This document shows, piece by piece, positions 53,874 through 61,050 of a stretch of DNA of 64,000 nucleotides; positions within the stretch are counted from its first letter, which is position 1, and each line of letters opens with the position of its first letter. The DNA is taken from NCBI GenBank assembly GCA_024686215.1, contig JAIBDN010000001.1, forward strand, positions 44,387 through 108,386, read 5' to 3'. This DNA is from Gammaproteobacteria bacterium (lineage in GTDB: Bacteria; Pseudomonadota; Gammaproteobacteria; Pseudomonadales; Halieaceae). A model generated the notes under the pieces. It had not been told where the DNA came from and did not search any database. It worked only from the letters and a program-made list of their open reading frames with translations. The position numbers were made by a program, and so were the translations under genes.

Positions 53874-53877
53874 GCTC

Positions 53878-54195
53878 GTGAACCAACCCAACACTGTGAC
53901 CGTCAAGATTCTCGACAAGGAATACCAGGTAGCATGCCCGGAAGAGCAGGAGGCAGAGCTGCTAGTGTCTGCCAAGTATCTGGATAAACAAATGCGCGGT
54001 ATTCGTGACACTGGCAAAGTCATCGGCCTGGAACGTATTGCAGTTATGGCCGCCCTGAATATCAGTTACGAACTGTTGCAGGCTTCGGAAGGAAGCAGCC
54101 CCGGCGGTGAAGCCGCCTCTGGTGAGTCTGTGGGTCGCCTGAACCGCAAACTGGACGATGCATTGTACCAGTTGCGGCAACTGGAAATCGGTTAG
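53878..54195 (+). CDS. zapA: Cell division protein ZapA
   Basis: A 105-residue FtsZ-binding protein that bundles FtsZ filaments. The N-terminal globular part (VTVKILDKEYQVACPEEQEA) is followed by a long helix (ERIAVMAALNISYELLQA). GTG start, coupled to the coiled-coil gene. The 6S RNA gene starts about 38 bp after its stop, as in many Gammaproteobacteria. Confidence 0.93.
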   Translation: MNQPNTVTVKILDKEYQVACPEEQEAELLVSAKYLDKQMRGIRDTGKVIGLERIAVMAALNISYELLQASEGSSPGGEAASGESVGRLNRKLDDALYQLRQLEIG

Positions 54196-54220
54196 TTCAC
54201 CTTCCGCCGCGTTTCCACGC

Positions 54221-54226
54221 TATAAT
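54221..54226 (+). promoter_or_regulatory. -10 element of the 6S RNA promoter
   Basis: Consensus TATAAT seven bases before the inferred 6S 5' end. A TTCACC sequence upstream is the nearest -35 candidate but its spacing (19 bp) is poor. Confidence 0.6.
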
Positions 54227-54232
54227 CGAACT

Positions 54233-54412
54233 GGATCCCTGGTTTATGCGCCAGACGGACAGTCCTCGAGCCGATAAATTTGTAACCGGATGTCTCTCGT
54301 TGCTGTAGGTGTGCATGTCCGACCCCGGTCGGAAAGCCTGATACAGTGCAGGGGCGCCCTCCTTGAACCGTCGGGTTCAAGGGCAGTTCTGTCAGCGGTA
54401 CGCTGGGAATCC
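54233..54412 (+). ncRNA. ssrS: 6S RNA
   Basis: Regulatory RNA that mimics an open promoter and binds sigma-70 RNA polymerase in stationary phase. The 5' GGATCCCTGG pairs with 3' CTGGGAATCC to form the closing stem; internal landmarks shared with E. coli 6S include GAGCCGATA, GTGTGCATGTCCGACC, CGGAAAGCC and CCTTGAACC...GGGTTCAAGGG. A TATAAT hexamer at 54221-54226 is in place for transcription from about 54233. The setting between zapA and the ygfA homologue is the conserved one. Ends are estimated from the stem. Confidence 0.92.
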
Positions 54413-54421
54413 AACTCTATT

Positions 54422-55030
54422 ATGCCTGATGCCAAGCACAGTAAAGTCCAACTGCGAAATGCGCTGCGCCAGCAGCGCCAGGCGCTCACAGCCAGCCAAC
54501 AACAGGACGCAGCTCAGGCTGCAGCACACAACCTGTGCGCCCTACCCCATTGGCAAGATGCCAAACACATTGCGCTTTACCTGGCCGCAGACGGGGAAAT
54601 TGATACCACGCCACTTGCTGCAATCTGTCGCGAGAACGGCAAGCACCTGTTCCTGCCCGTAATCCAGACTGACCAGCAACTCATCTTTAGAGCCTGGGAC
54701 AGTCAAGCCCGGTTGCAGCCAAACCGCTACGGTATTCCCGAACCTCCGACGGACGCCCAGGAGATGTCAGCAGAAAAGTTGGACATTATTGTGCTGCCCC
54801 TGGTGGGCTGGGATGAGTGCGGTAATCGCCTGGGTATGGGCGGCGGGTTCTACGATAAGACCCTGACCGGCGTCAACGGGCCGCTACGCGTAGGATTGGC
54901 GCACGAGCTGCAGCGCGTCGCGCAGTTACCACTGGAAAAATGGGATATTTCGTTAAATTTCGTTGCGACAGAAGCCGCCCTGTATGCATGCCAGGGAGCT
55001 GAGCCGCAGGGTCGGGCTATTCCAGAATAA
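54422..55030 (+). CDS. 5-formyltetrahydrofolate cyclo-ligase
   Basis: YgfA-family enzyme of 202 residues that converts 5-formyl-THF to methenyl-THF with ATP. The ATP-binding end GMGGGFYDKTL and the N-terminal basic helix LRNALRQQRQAL are typical. Start is the ATG at 54422 just after 6S RNA; an earlier in-frame ATG lies within the 6S sequence and is artefactual. Coupling to 6S RNA by read-through is known in other species. Confidence 0.92.
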   Translation: MPDAKHSKVQLRNALRQQRQALTASQQQDAAQAAAHNLCALPHWQDAKHIALYLAADGEIDTTPLAAICRENGKHLFLPVIQTDQQLIFRAWDSQARLQPNRYGIPEPPTDAQEMSAEKLDIIVLPLVGWDECGNRLGMGGGFYDKTLTGVNGPLRVGLAHELQRVAQLPLEKWDISLNFVATEAALYACQGAEPQGRAIPE

Positions 55031-55163
55031 TCACGCCTGCGTGTAATTCGGATGCCGGAGCAGCCACGGTGTCATTCGCTGCCATGGGTGTAAGCAGGGT
55101 AACAGCCACACCCATCCCAAATGCCACCATAAGGATCAATAAAAAATCCGGTTTACGCTTCAC
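55017..55163 (-). CDS. 48-residue hydrophobic small protein
   Basis: Short reading frame with a GTG start at 55163: a basic N-terminus (MKRKPDF), one membrane segment (LLILMVAFGMGVAVTLLTPM) and a mild tail ending VIILE. The composition is that of a small single-span membrane protein with positive-inside orientation. A purine-rich GAGAGTGATAAAAA precedes the start. Its stop falls inside the last codons of the convergent cyclo-ligase gene. No known family is recognised; some risk that it is chance. Confidence 0.5.
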   Translation of the reverse strand: MKRKPDFLLILMVAFGMGVAVTLLTPMAANDTVAAPASELHAGVIILE

Positions 55164-55340
55164 TTTTTATCACTCTCACTACGTCCCGGGTGACGCCCTC
55201 TACGAGGCCTTACCCATTTCCCTCAAAAAAACAACCCACGTGCTAATTTTCGTTATTATTTAACACAATAGCGTAAAGTTTATAGCATCCAAAAAAAAAT
55301 GAAACCCCCCCAGGCCAAGCAGAGGCTGACTTTCGACCAG

Positions 55341-56870
55341 TTAAAGCGGTCTTTGTCCTAAATACAGCTGATATGCACGATTATCCGTCTCATCCCAGTG
55401 GCGGAAGTTGATATCCGCCAGTACTTGCTCAAAGGCACGGCGCTCCGACTTCGGCACTTGCACGCCTACCAGGATGCGCCCGTAGGCTGCCCCGTGATTG
55501 CGATAGTGGAACATGGAAATATTCCAGCGCTGCCCCAATCCCGCGAGAAATTTGAGCAAAGCGCCCGGGCGCTCGGGGAATTCCACCCGGTAAACCCGCT
55601 CATCTACGACCACTGCAGGTGCATGGCCGCCCACCATGTGACGTATATGTAGCTTGGCCACCTCGTTGTGGGTCATATCCTCTGTGGTGTACCCGCGTTG
55701 ATCCAGGTCAGCAAGCAAGTCGGCCAGGTCTTCACCTCCGGGCACCACAGACAGCCCGACAAACACCTGGGCCGAACCGGCATCGGCATAACGGTAGTTG
55801 AACTCGGTGATATTGCGCCGCCCCAACACACTGCAAAACTTGCGGAAGCTACCGGCCTTTTCAGGGATGGACACGCTGATAACGGCCTCGCGCTGCTCAC
55901 CGATCTCGGTACGCTCTGAGATATAGCGCAGCCGGTCAAAGTTGATGTTGGCGCCACTGACGATGGCAAGCAAGTGCTGACCCTGGCAGCCGGTGCGCTC
56001 GACATATTTTTTCATGCCTGCCAGCGCCAGGGCGCCCGCCGGCTCAGCAATACTGCGGGTATCTTCAAAAATATCCTTGATCGCGGCACACATTTCGTCT
56101 GTTGAGGCGGTGATCACCTCGTCAACCGTGTCGCGAATAACCCGAAAAGTCTCCTTGCCTATCTGGGCAACGGCACAGCCATCGGCAAACAGGCCCACCT
56201 CTGACAAAGTCGCACGACGACCTTTCTCCATAGCCAGTTTCAGACAGGCGGCATCTTCAGGTTCGACACCGATGATGCGGGTTTCGGGCCAAACATACTT
56301 CACATAAGCTGCCACACCGGCAAGCAGGCCGCCGCCGCCAACCGGCACAAACAAGGCATCCAGGGGTTGCTGGTGCTGGCGCACGATCTCCATACCAATG
56401 GTGCCCTGCCCGGCGATTACATCGGGGTCATCGAAAGGGTGCACATAGGTCATCCCCTTCTCTTCCACCAGTTTCGCCGCGTGAATGGATGCCTCGTCGA
56501 AGGAATCCCCGTGCAATACCACCCGGGCGCCGCGGGCGCGCACTGCATCAATCTTGATCTGCGGCGTGGTGCGCGGCATAACGATAATCGCCTTGGCTTT
56601 CAATTTTTGCGCCGCCATTGCCAGGCCCTGGGCGTGGTTACCCGCCGAGGCCGCCACTACTCCGCGACTGCGCTGCTCCTCGCTGAGCCGGTACATCTTG
56701 TTGTAGGCGCCGCGCAGCTTGAAAGAAAACACTGGCTGCAGGTCTTCGCGCTTCAGCCACACCCGATTATCCAGGCGCTGCGACATCAGCACTGCCTCTT
56801 CCACCGGCGTCTCCCGGGCAACATCGTAGACCCGCGCATCGAGAATGCGTTTGATATAAGACTGTGGCAT
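55341..56870 (-). CDS. ilvA: Threonine ammonia-lyase, biosynthetic
   Basis: PLP enzyme that deaminates threonine to 2-oxobutyrate at the start of isoleucine synthesis, 509 residues. The PLP lysine is in VFSFKLRGAYNKM, the phosphate loop is VGGGGLLAGVA, and two ACT-like regulatory domains follow from about residue 330 (EKAGSFRKFCSVLG and ERPGALLKFLAGLG), which give isoleucine feedback. Divergent from rpiA across 165 bp, the usual arrangement. Confidence 0.95.
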   Translation of the reverse strand: MPQSYIKRILDARVYDVARETPVEEAVLMSQRLDNRVWLKREDLQPVFSFKLRGAYNKMYRLSEEQRSRGVVAASAGNHAQGLAMAAQKLKAKAIIVMPRTTPQIKIDAVRARGARVVLHGDSFDEASIHAAKLVEEKGMTYVHPFDDPDVIAGQGTIGMEIVRQHQQPLDALFVPVGGGGLLAGVAAYVKYVWPETRIIGVEPEDAACLKLAMEKGRRATLSEVGLFADGCAVAQIGKETFRVIRDTVDEVITASTDEMCAAIKDIFEDTRSIAEPAGALALAGMKKYVERTGCQGQHLLAIVSGANINFDRLRYISERTEIGEQREAVISVSIPEKAGSFRKFCSVLGRRNITEFNYRYADAGSAQVFVGLSVVPGGEDLADLLADLDQRGYTTEDMTHNEVAKLHIRHMVGGHAPAVVVDERVYRVEFPERPGALLKFLAGLGQRWNISMFHYRNHGAAYGRILVGVQVPKSERRAFEQVLADINFRHWDETDNRAYQLYLGQRPL

Positions 56871-56989
56871 GACTGTATTATGTCCAAAAAGCGGGCTAGC
56901 CGGCCATAGTAATGGAGCAGCGCTGCTTTTTCAGCCCCAGAGTGCCTGGTCATTTGGGTATTTTTCGTGATCACACAGGGGGGCTGCCC

Positions 56990-56995
56990 TATAAT
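56990..56995 (+). promoter_or_regulatory. -10 element of rpiA
   Basis: TATAAT 40 bp before the rpiA start codon in the ilvA/rpiA divergent gap. No good -35 hexamer stands at 16-18 bp. Confidence 0.45.
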
Positions 56996-57035
56996 GACCC
57001 CGCACTGCATACTCCGCAGCCCTAAAGGAATCGAT

Positions 57036-57710
57036 ATGACCCAGGACGAATTGAAACAGGCCGTAGCCGATGCCGCCCTGGCTTACATTAAGCCGAAGCT
57101 GGATAACGATTCGGTGCTGGGCATAGGCACCGGCTCAACCGCCAACCTGTTCATCGATAGCCTGGCTGGTATCAAGGGCCTGATCAACGCCACGGTGGCC
57201 AGCTCCGAAGTCTCGGCGCAGCGCCTGCGCAATCACGGTATTCCGGTATACGACCTCAACACGGTGAACCAGGTGGACTTCTATGTGGACGGTGCGGACG
57301 AGAGTAATTCAGCCCTGCAATTGATCAAAGGCGGCGGCGCGGCGCTCACCCGGGAGAAAATCGTTACTGCGGTGGCCGGAGAATTCATCTGCATCGCCGA
57401 CGAAAGCAAACTGGTGCACACCCTGGGTGAATTCCCACTGCCGGTAGAAGTGATTCCCATGGCGCGCAGCCACGTTGCCCGCGAACTGGTGAAGCTGGGC
57501 GGCGACCCGGTCTACCGCGAGGGGGTGGTCACCGATAACGGCAACGTCATTCTCGACGTCTTCAACTTCGCTATCCCGCAGCCCCTGGCCATGGAGGCGA
57601 AGATCAACAATATCACCGGGGTGGTCACCAACGGATTGTTTGCGTTGAAACCGGCTGATGTGTTGCTGTTGGGTACGGCTGAGGGCGTCAAGACGCTGTA
57701 TCCTTCGTAG
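57036..57710 (+). CDS. rpiA: Ribose-5-phosphate isomerase A
   Basis: Interconverts ribose 5-phosphate and ribulose 5-phosphate, 224 residues. Motifs: [13 protein letters not shown] (phosphate loop), DFYVDGADE with the catalytic acids, and [12 protein letters not shown] with the catalytic lysine. The ATG at 57036 is chosen; 23 upstream codons fall in the promoter region. A long hairpin element begins 37 bp after its stop. Confidence 0.95.
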   Translation: MTQDELKQAVADAALAYIKPKLDNDSVLGIGTGSTANLFIDSLAGIKGLINATVASSEVSAQRLRNHGIPVYDLNTVNQVDFYVDGADESNSALQLIKGGGAALTREKIVTAVAGEFICIADESKLVHTLGEFPLPVEVIPMARSHVARELVKLGGDPVYREGVVTDNGNVILDVFNFAIPQPLAMEAKINNITGVVTNGLFALKPADVLLLGTAEGVKTLYPS

Positions 57711-58051
57711 CGCTAATTTTTGTCAGGTGCCTTACCCGCCGCCGCACTGGAGAAGGTATACCTGACTGGACACGCTACAAGCACCTCCATGTGCGCTCGG
57801 GCTCGCGGATCGCCGCCCGGGCCCTCCGTGGCCTCACACGGCCCAGTCAGGTATACCTTCTCCAGCACAGCTGACAGTATTCTCTGACACACTGGAGAGC
57901 GCTTGGGATAATCGGAAATGAGCTTATCTACCACCGTTTTAAGCCACATCACTATTTCAAACTGCAACAATCGAAGCTGTTTCGAAAGAAGGGAGTTTGT
58001 CTACTTGCGCATAGGGTAGCAGTGCTTTGCGGATTAGCTGGCACTTACTAA
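57711..58051. other. 340-bp intergenic region with a structured element
   Basis: Between the convergent rpiA and FAD-oxidase genes no credible gene was found. The one frame of 85 codons on the minus strand runs through the hairpin element and has no ribosome-binding site or family match. The left half holds the long inverted repeat listed separately; the right half (57872-58051) shows nothing notable. Confidence 0.6.
57747..57865 (-). repeat. Long hairpin element C with three internal hairpins
   Basis: Perfect 23-bp inverted arms at 57747-57769 and 57843-57865 enclose 73 bases. On the minus strand G-U wobbles extend the helix six more pairs (57741-57746 with 57866-57871). The enclosed part folds into three hairpins: 57781-57794 and 57820-57833 with 4-bp stems and hexaloops AUGGAG and ACGGAG (minus sense), and 57798-57819 in the middle, nested. 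The two loops fit the A-N-G-G-A form bound by CsrA/RsmA. The element follows both genes as a shared 3' region. Terminator function is possible but there is no T-run. Confidence 0.7.
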
Positions 58052-59452
58052 CTATACATCAAAAACCTTGCCGGGGTTCATAATGCCCGCCGGATCAAAG
58101 GCCAGCTTGATCTGCCGCATGATGGCTATCTCGGTTTCTGAGCGACTGTAGTGCAGGTAGTCTTTCTTCAGCAGGCCCACGCCGTGTTCGGTGGAAATGC
58201 TGCCTTCGTAGCGCTGCACGATCTCGAACACCCATTGGCTGACCTCGCCGCAACGGCGCTGGAACTCATCCATGGGCAATTCATCCGGCTTGAGCATATT
58301 GAGGTGCACATTGCCGTCACCGATATGGCCAAACCAGACTATTTCAAAATCCGGATAGCTGGCGTTGACCACCGCTTCCACTTCCGCGAGAAAATCCGGA
58401 ACGCGCGATATCAGCGTGGAAATATCGTTCTTGTAGGGTGTCCAGCGGGAGATCGTTTCGGAGATATCCTCGCGCAGACGCCACAGGGTTTGCGCCTGGG
58501 CGACGCTCTGGCTGACCACGCCATCCAGCACCCAGCCCTGCTCCATGCAATGCTCGAACAAGGCCATCGCCTGCTCCATGGCCGCATCATCGGGCTGTTC
58601 AAATTCCAGCAAGGCGTAGTACTCAGCTGGGGTTGCAAAGGGGCGTTGCAGGCCCTGGTGTTCCACCACTTTCTGCAGGGCCAACTCAGAGAAAAACTCG
58701 AAGGCACTGAGTTCCATACTGCCCTGGTAGGCTGACAGCACCGCCATGATCGCGGCCATGTCTGGCACACCCAATACCAGTACCGCGAGATCCTGCGGCG
58801 GCCGCGACAGGCGCATGGTGGCTTCTACTACCAGGCCCAGAGTACCCTCGGCACCAATCACCAGTTGGCGCAAATCGTAGCCAGCATTGTTCTTGATCAA
58901 GCCGCGGTTCAGGTCCAGCAACTCGCCGCTGCCGGTGACCAGCTTGAGGCCGGCGACCCAGTCCCGCGTCATACCGTGGCGTATCACTTTGATGCCCCCG
59001 GCATTGGTAGAGATGTTGCCACCGATCTGGCTGGAACCGCTGGAAGCAAAGTCTACCGGGTAAAACAGCCCCTGCTCTTGCGCATACTGTTGCAGTTGCT
59101 CGGTAATAACGCCAGCTCCACAGCGCACGGTGCGGTCCACCGGGTTAAAATCCGCAATGCCATTCAGTCGATCCAGTGCTATTACCAACTCGCCATTACA
59201 CGCCACAGCACCCGCGCTCAGGCCGGTGCGTCCACCCGAAGGAACAATCGCCAGCTGTTCGCGTGCAGCCAGGCGCACCACTTCCTGCACTTCCTCAAGC
59301 GTTCCGGGCAATACAATCGCGGCGGGGTTGGGAGTGTAGACGCGGGTCCAGTCACTACCAAATTGTTGTAATGAATCAGGGTCAGTAAGTACCCGCTCCA
59401 CGCCGACGATTTGTTGCAGTTGGGTCACTAGGGAAGTGTCGAGATCGGCCAC
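58052..59452 (-). CDS. FAD-linked dehydrogenase, probable D-2-hydroxyglutarate dehydrogenase
   Basis: Flavoprotein of 466 residues in the GlcD/D-lactate dehydrogenase family. The FAD-binding PSGGRTGLSAGAV, GNISTNAGGIKVIRHG and the C-terminal FGHIGDGNVHLNM and STEHGVGLLKK are in place. In Pseudomonas such a gene beside serA encodes D-2-hydroxyglutarate dehydrogenase, which removes the by-product of SerA; the divergent pairing here suggests the same. Start is the GTG at 59452 with a GGAGG site; the 51 codons before it are not family-like. Glycolate or D-lactate remain possible substrates. Confidence 0.85.
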   Translation of the reverse strand: MADLDTSLVTQLQQIVGVERVLTDPDSLQQFGSDWTRVYTPNPAAIVLPGTLEEVQEVVRLAAREQLAIVPSGGRTGLSAGAVACNGELVIALDRLNGIADFNPVDRTVRCGAGVITEQLQQYAQEQGLFYPVDFASSGSSQIGGNISTNAGGIKVIRHGMTRDWVAGLKLVTGSGELLDLNRGLIKNNAGYDLRQLVIGAEGTLGLVVEATMRLSRPPQDLAVLVLGVPDMAAIMAVLSAYQGSMELSAFEFFSELALQKVVEHQGLQRPFATPAEYYALLEFEQPDDAAMEQAMALFEHCMEQGWVLDGVVSQSVAQAQTLWRLREDISETISRWTPYKNDISTLISRVPDFLAEVEAVVNASYPDFEIVWFGHIGDGNVHLNMLKPDELPMDEFQRRCGEVSQWVFEIVQRYEGSISTEHGVGLLKKDYLHYSRSETEIAIMRQIKLAFDPAGIMNPGKVFDV

Positions 59453-59570
59453 GTGGCGGGTCCTCCGGTAATTTTCACAGGGCGCTGATTCAGGGGGCGC
59501 GTATGGTAACATACGCGCCCGCTTTTCCCTGCTCGCCGGGAATTTTGCACACTGAAGGACCCTCACCACC

Positions 59571-60800
59571 ATGACACAAAAGTCGCTTGAGAAAAGCAAA
59601 ATCAAATTCCTGTTGCTGGAAGGCGTACACCCTTCAGCGGTAGAGACGCTGGAGCAATCCGGCTACAGCAATATTGAGATACACAAGAAGGCTCTGCCGC
59701 CGGAAGAGCTCAAGGCCGCAATCGCCGGTGCTCATTTCGTGGGTATTCGCTCACGCACCCAACTCAGTGAAGAAATTTTTGCCGCTGCCAATAAACTGGT
59801 TGCCGTAGGTTGTTTCTGCATAGGCACCAACCAGGTCGAACTACAGGCCGCCACGCGCCGCGGCATAGCCGTATTCAACGCGCCCTTTTCCAATACCCGC
59901 AGCGTCGCCGAACTGGTAATCGCCGAGGCCATACTTCTACTGCGCGGTGTCGCCGAGAAAAATGCCGCTGCGCACCGCGGGCAATGGCAGAAAAGCGCCA
60001 CCAACGCCTTTGAAATCAGAGGGAAGAAACTGGGAATTATCGGTTACGGCAATATCGGCATGCAACTGGGCGTGATTGCCGAGGGCATGGGCATGCAGGT
60101 ACAGTTCTTCGACGTGGTCAACAAACTGCCCTTGGGCAATGCCCGCCAGGTACCCAGCCTGAATCACCTGTTGGCACATTCTGATGTGGTTAGCCTGCAC
60201 GTACCGGAAACCGGTGCCACGCACAACCTGATCGGTGCAGCACAACTGGCGCAAATGCGTCCCGGCAGTATTTTGATCAACGCATCCCGGGGCACCGTGG
60301 TGGATATCGACGCGCTGGCCGCCAGCCTGGAAAGCGGCAGCCTGGGTGGCGCGGGCATCGATGTATTTCCGCTGGAACCACGCTCCAATGACGACGAATT
60401 CATTTCACCACTGCGCCGTTTCGATAACACTTTCCTGACCCCGCATATAGGCGGAAGTACCGTGGAAGCCCAGGAAAATATCGGCATGGAAGTGGCCGAG
60501 AAGCTCGCCCGCTACAGCGACAACGGCACCACCATATCTTCCGTCAATTTTCCTGAGGTAGCCCTCCCCGAGCATGCCGGCAGCCATCGCCTGCTGCACA
60601 TTCACCACAATGTCCCGGGCATCATGAGCGCGATCAATAACGTGTTCTCGGAAAACGATATCAATATCACAGCCCAGTTCCTGCAAACCACCGAGTCAGT
60701 GGGTTATGTGGTGATCGATATCGATGCGGAATACAGCGATATTGCCCTGACCAAGCTGGCCAGTATCGAAGGCACAATTCGCAGTCGCGTGCTGTTCTGA
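59571..60800 (+). CDS. serA: D-3-phosphoglycerate dehydrogenase
   Basis: First enzyme of serine synthesis, 409 residues, E. coli type. The Rossmann motif is IGYGNIGMQLG, the active-site arginine lies in NASRGTVVDIDAL, the histidine in TPHIGGSTVEAQ, and a C-terminal ACT domain (HHNVPGIMSAINNVFSEND) binds serine. The E. coli enzyme also reduces 2-oxoglutarate, which fits the divergent hydroxyglutarate-type dehydrogenase. Confidence 0.96.
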   Translation: MTQKSLEKSKIKFLLLEGVHPSAVETLEQSGYSNIEIHKKALPPEELKAAIAGAHFVGIRSRTQLSEEIFAAANKLVAVGCFCIGTNQVELQAATRRGIAVFNAPFSNTRSVAELVIAEAILLLRGVAEKNAAAHRGQWQKSATNAFEIRGKKLGIIGYGNIGMQLGVIAEGMGMQVQFFDVVNKLPLGNARQVPSLNHLLAHSDVVSLHVPETGATHNLIGAAQLAQMRPGSILINASRGTVVDIDALAASLESGSLGGAGIDVFPLEPRSNDDEFISPLRRFDNTFLTPHIGGSTVEAQENIGMEVAEKLARYSDNGTTISSVNFPEVALPEHAGSHRLLHIHHNVPGIMSAINNVFSENDINITAQFLQTTESVGYVVIDIDAEYSDIALTKLASIEGTIRSRVLF

Positions 60801-60865
60801 TAGGACAGCAAAACACCTTAAAATACGGGTAAATAGCGGCTTGTACCGGTAATTTTCCGCTATCT

Positions 60866-60879
60866 GCAGGATATCCTGC
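60866..60879. promoter_or_regulatory. Perfect 14-bp palindrome, possible operator
   Basis: GCAGGATATCCTGC reads the same on both strands. It lies 66 bp after serA and 170 bp before the TonB-dependent receptor gene, directly behind an ATAGCGG/CCGCTAT hairpin (60833-60863). A regulator site for the receptor is conceivable; no known family consensus is recognised. Confidence 0.35.
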
Positions 60880-61013
60880 GCCATAGCCGTAGTGATAGAT
60901 TAGGCGATGATAATATTTTTCGGCCTGGATAATTCCTGGATCGGAAAAGCGTGCACTAGCTAGCATTGTCGGGACAGCGATAATTCTGTTCAACCGACTC
61001 TAATAACAAAACT

Positions 61014-61034
61014 CTCTGACTAGAATTAGCAGAG
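61014..61034 (+). promoter_or_regulatory. Hairpin in the receptor leader
   Basis: CTCTG-A-CTA / TAG-CAGAG forms an 8-bp stem with one bulge and a 4-base loop, 17 bp before the receptor start codon. It could be an operator or a translation-control hairpin. Confidence 0.35.
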
Positions 61035-61050
61035 TGATACGGGGCAAAAC

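Noticed and set aside
54290..54421. In-frame N-terminal extension of the formyl-THF cyclo-ligase
   Set aside because: The sequence is 6S RNA; the ATG at 54422 begins the family-typical N-terminus.
55069..55263. 64-codon plus-strand frame after the cyclo-ligase gene
   Set aside because: No ribosome-binding site and mixed composition; the antisense 48-residue membrane protein is better supported.
55285..55312. Terminator of ilvA at the A9/C7 tract
   Set aside because: The minus strand has a T-run but no convincing stem in front of it.
57747..57865. Integron attC site or plain terminator for rpiA
   Set aside because: attC sites conserve the arm ends (GTTRRRY) and vary in the loop, which is not the case; no T-run follows either arm.
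57713..57970. 85-codon frame on the minus strand
   Set aside because: It is generated by the long inverted repeat and has no protein-like composition or ribosome-binding site.
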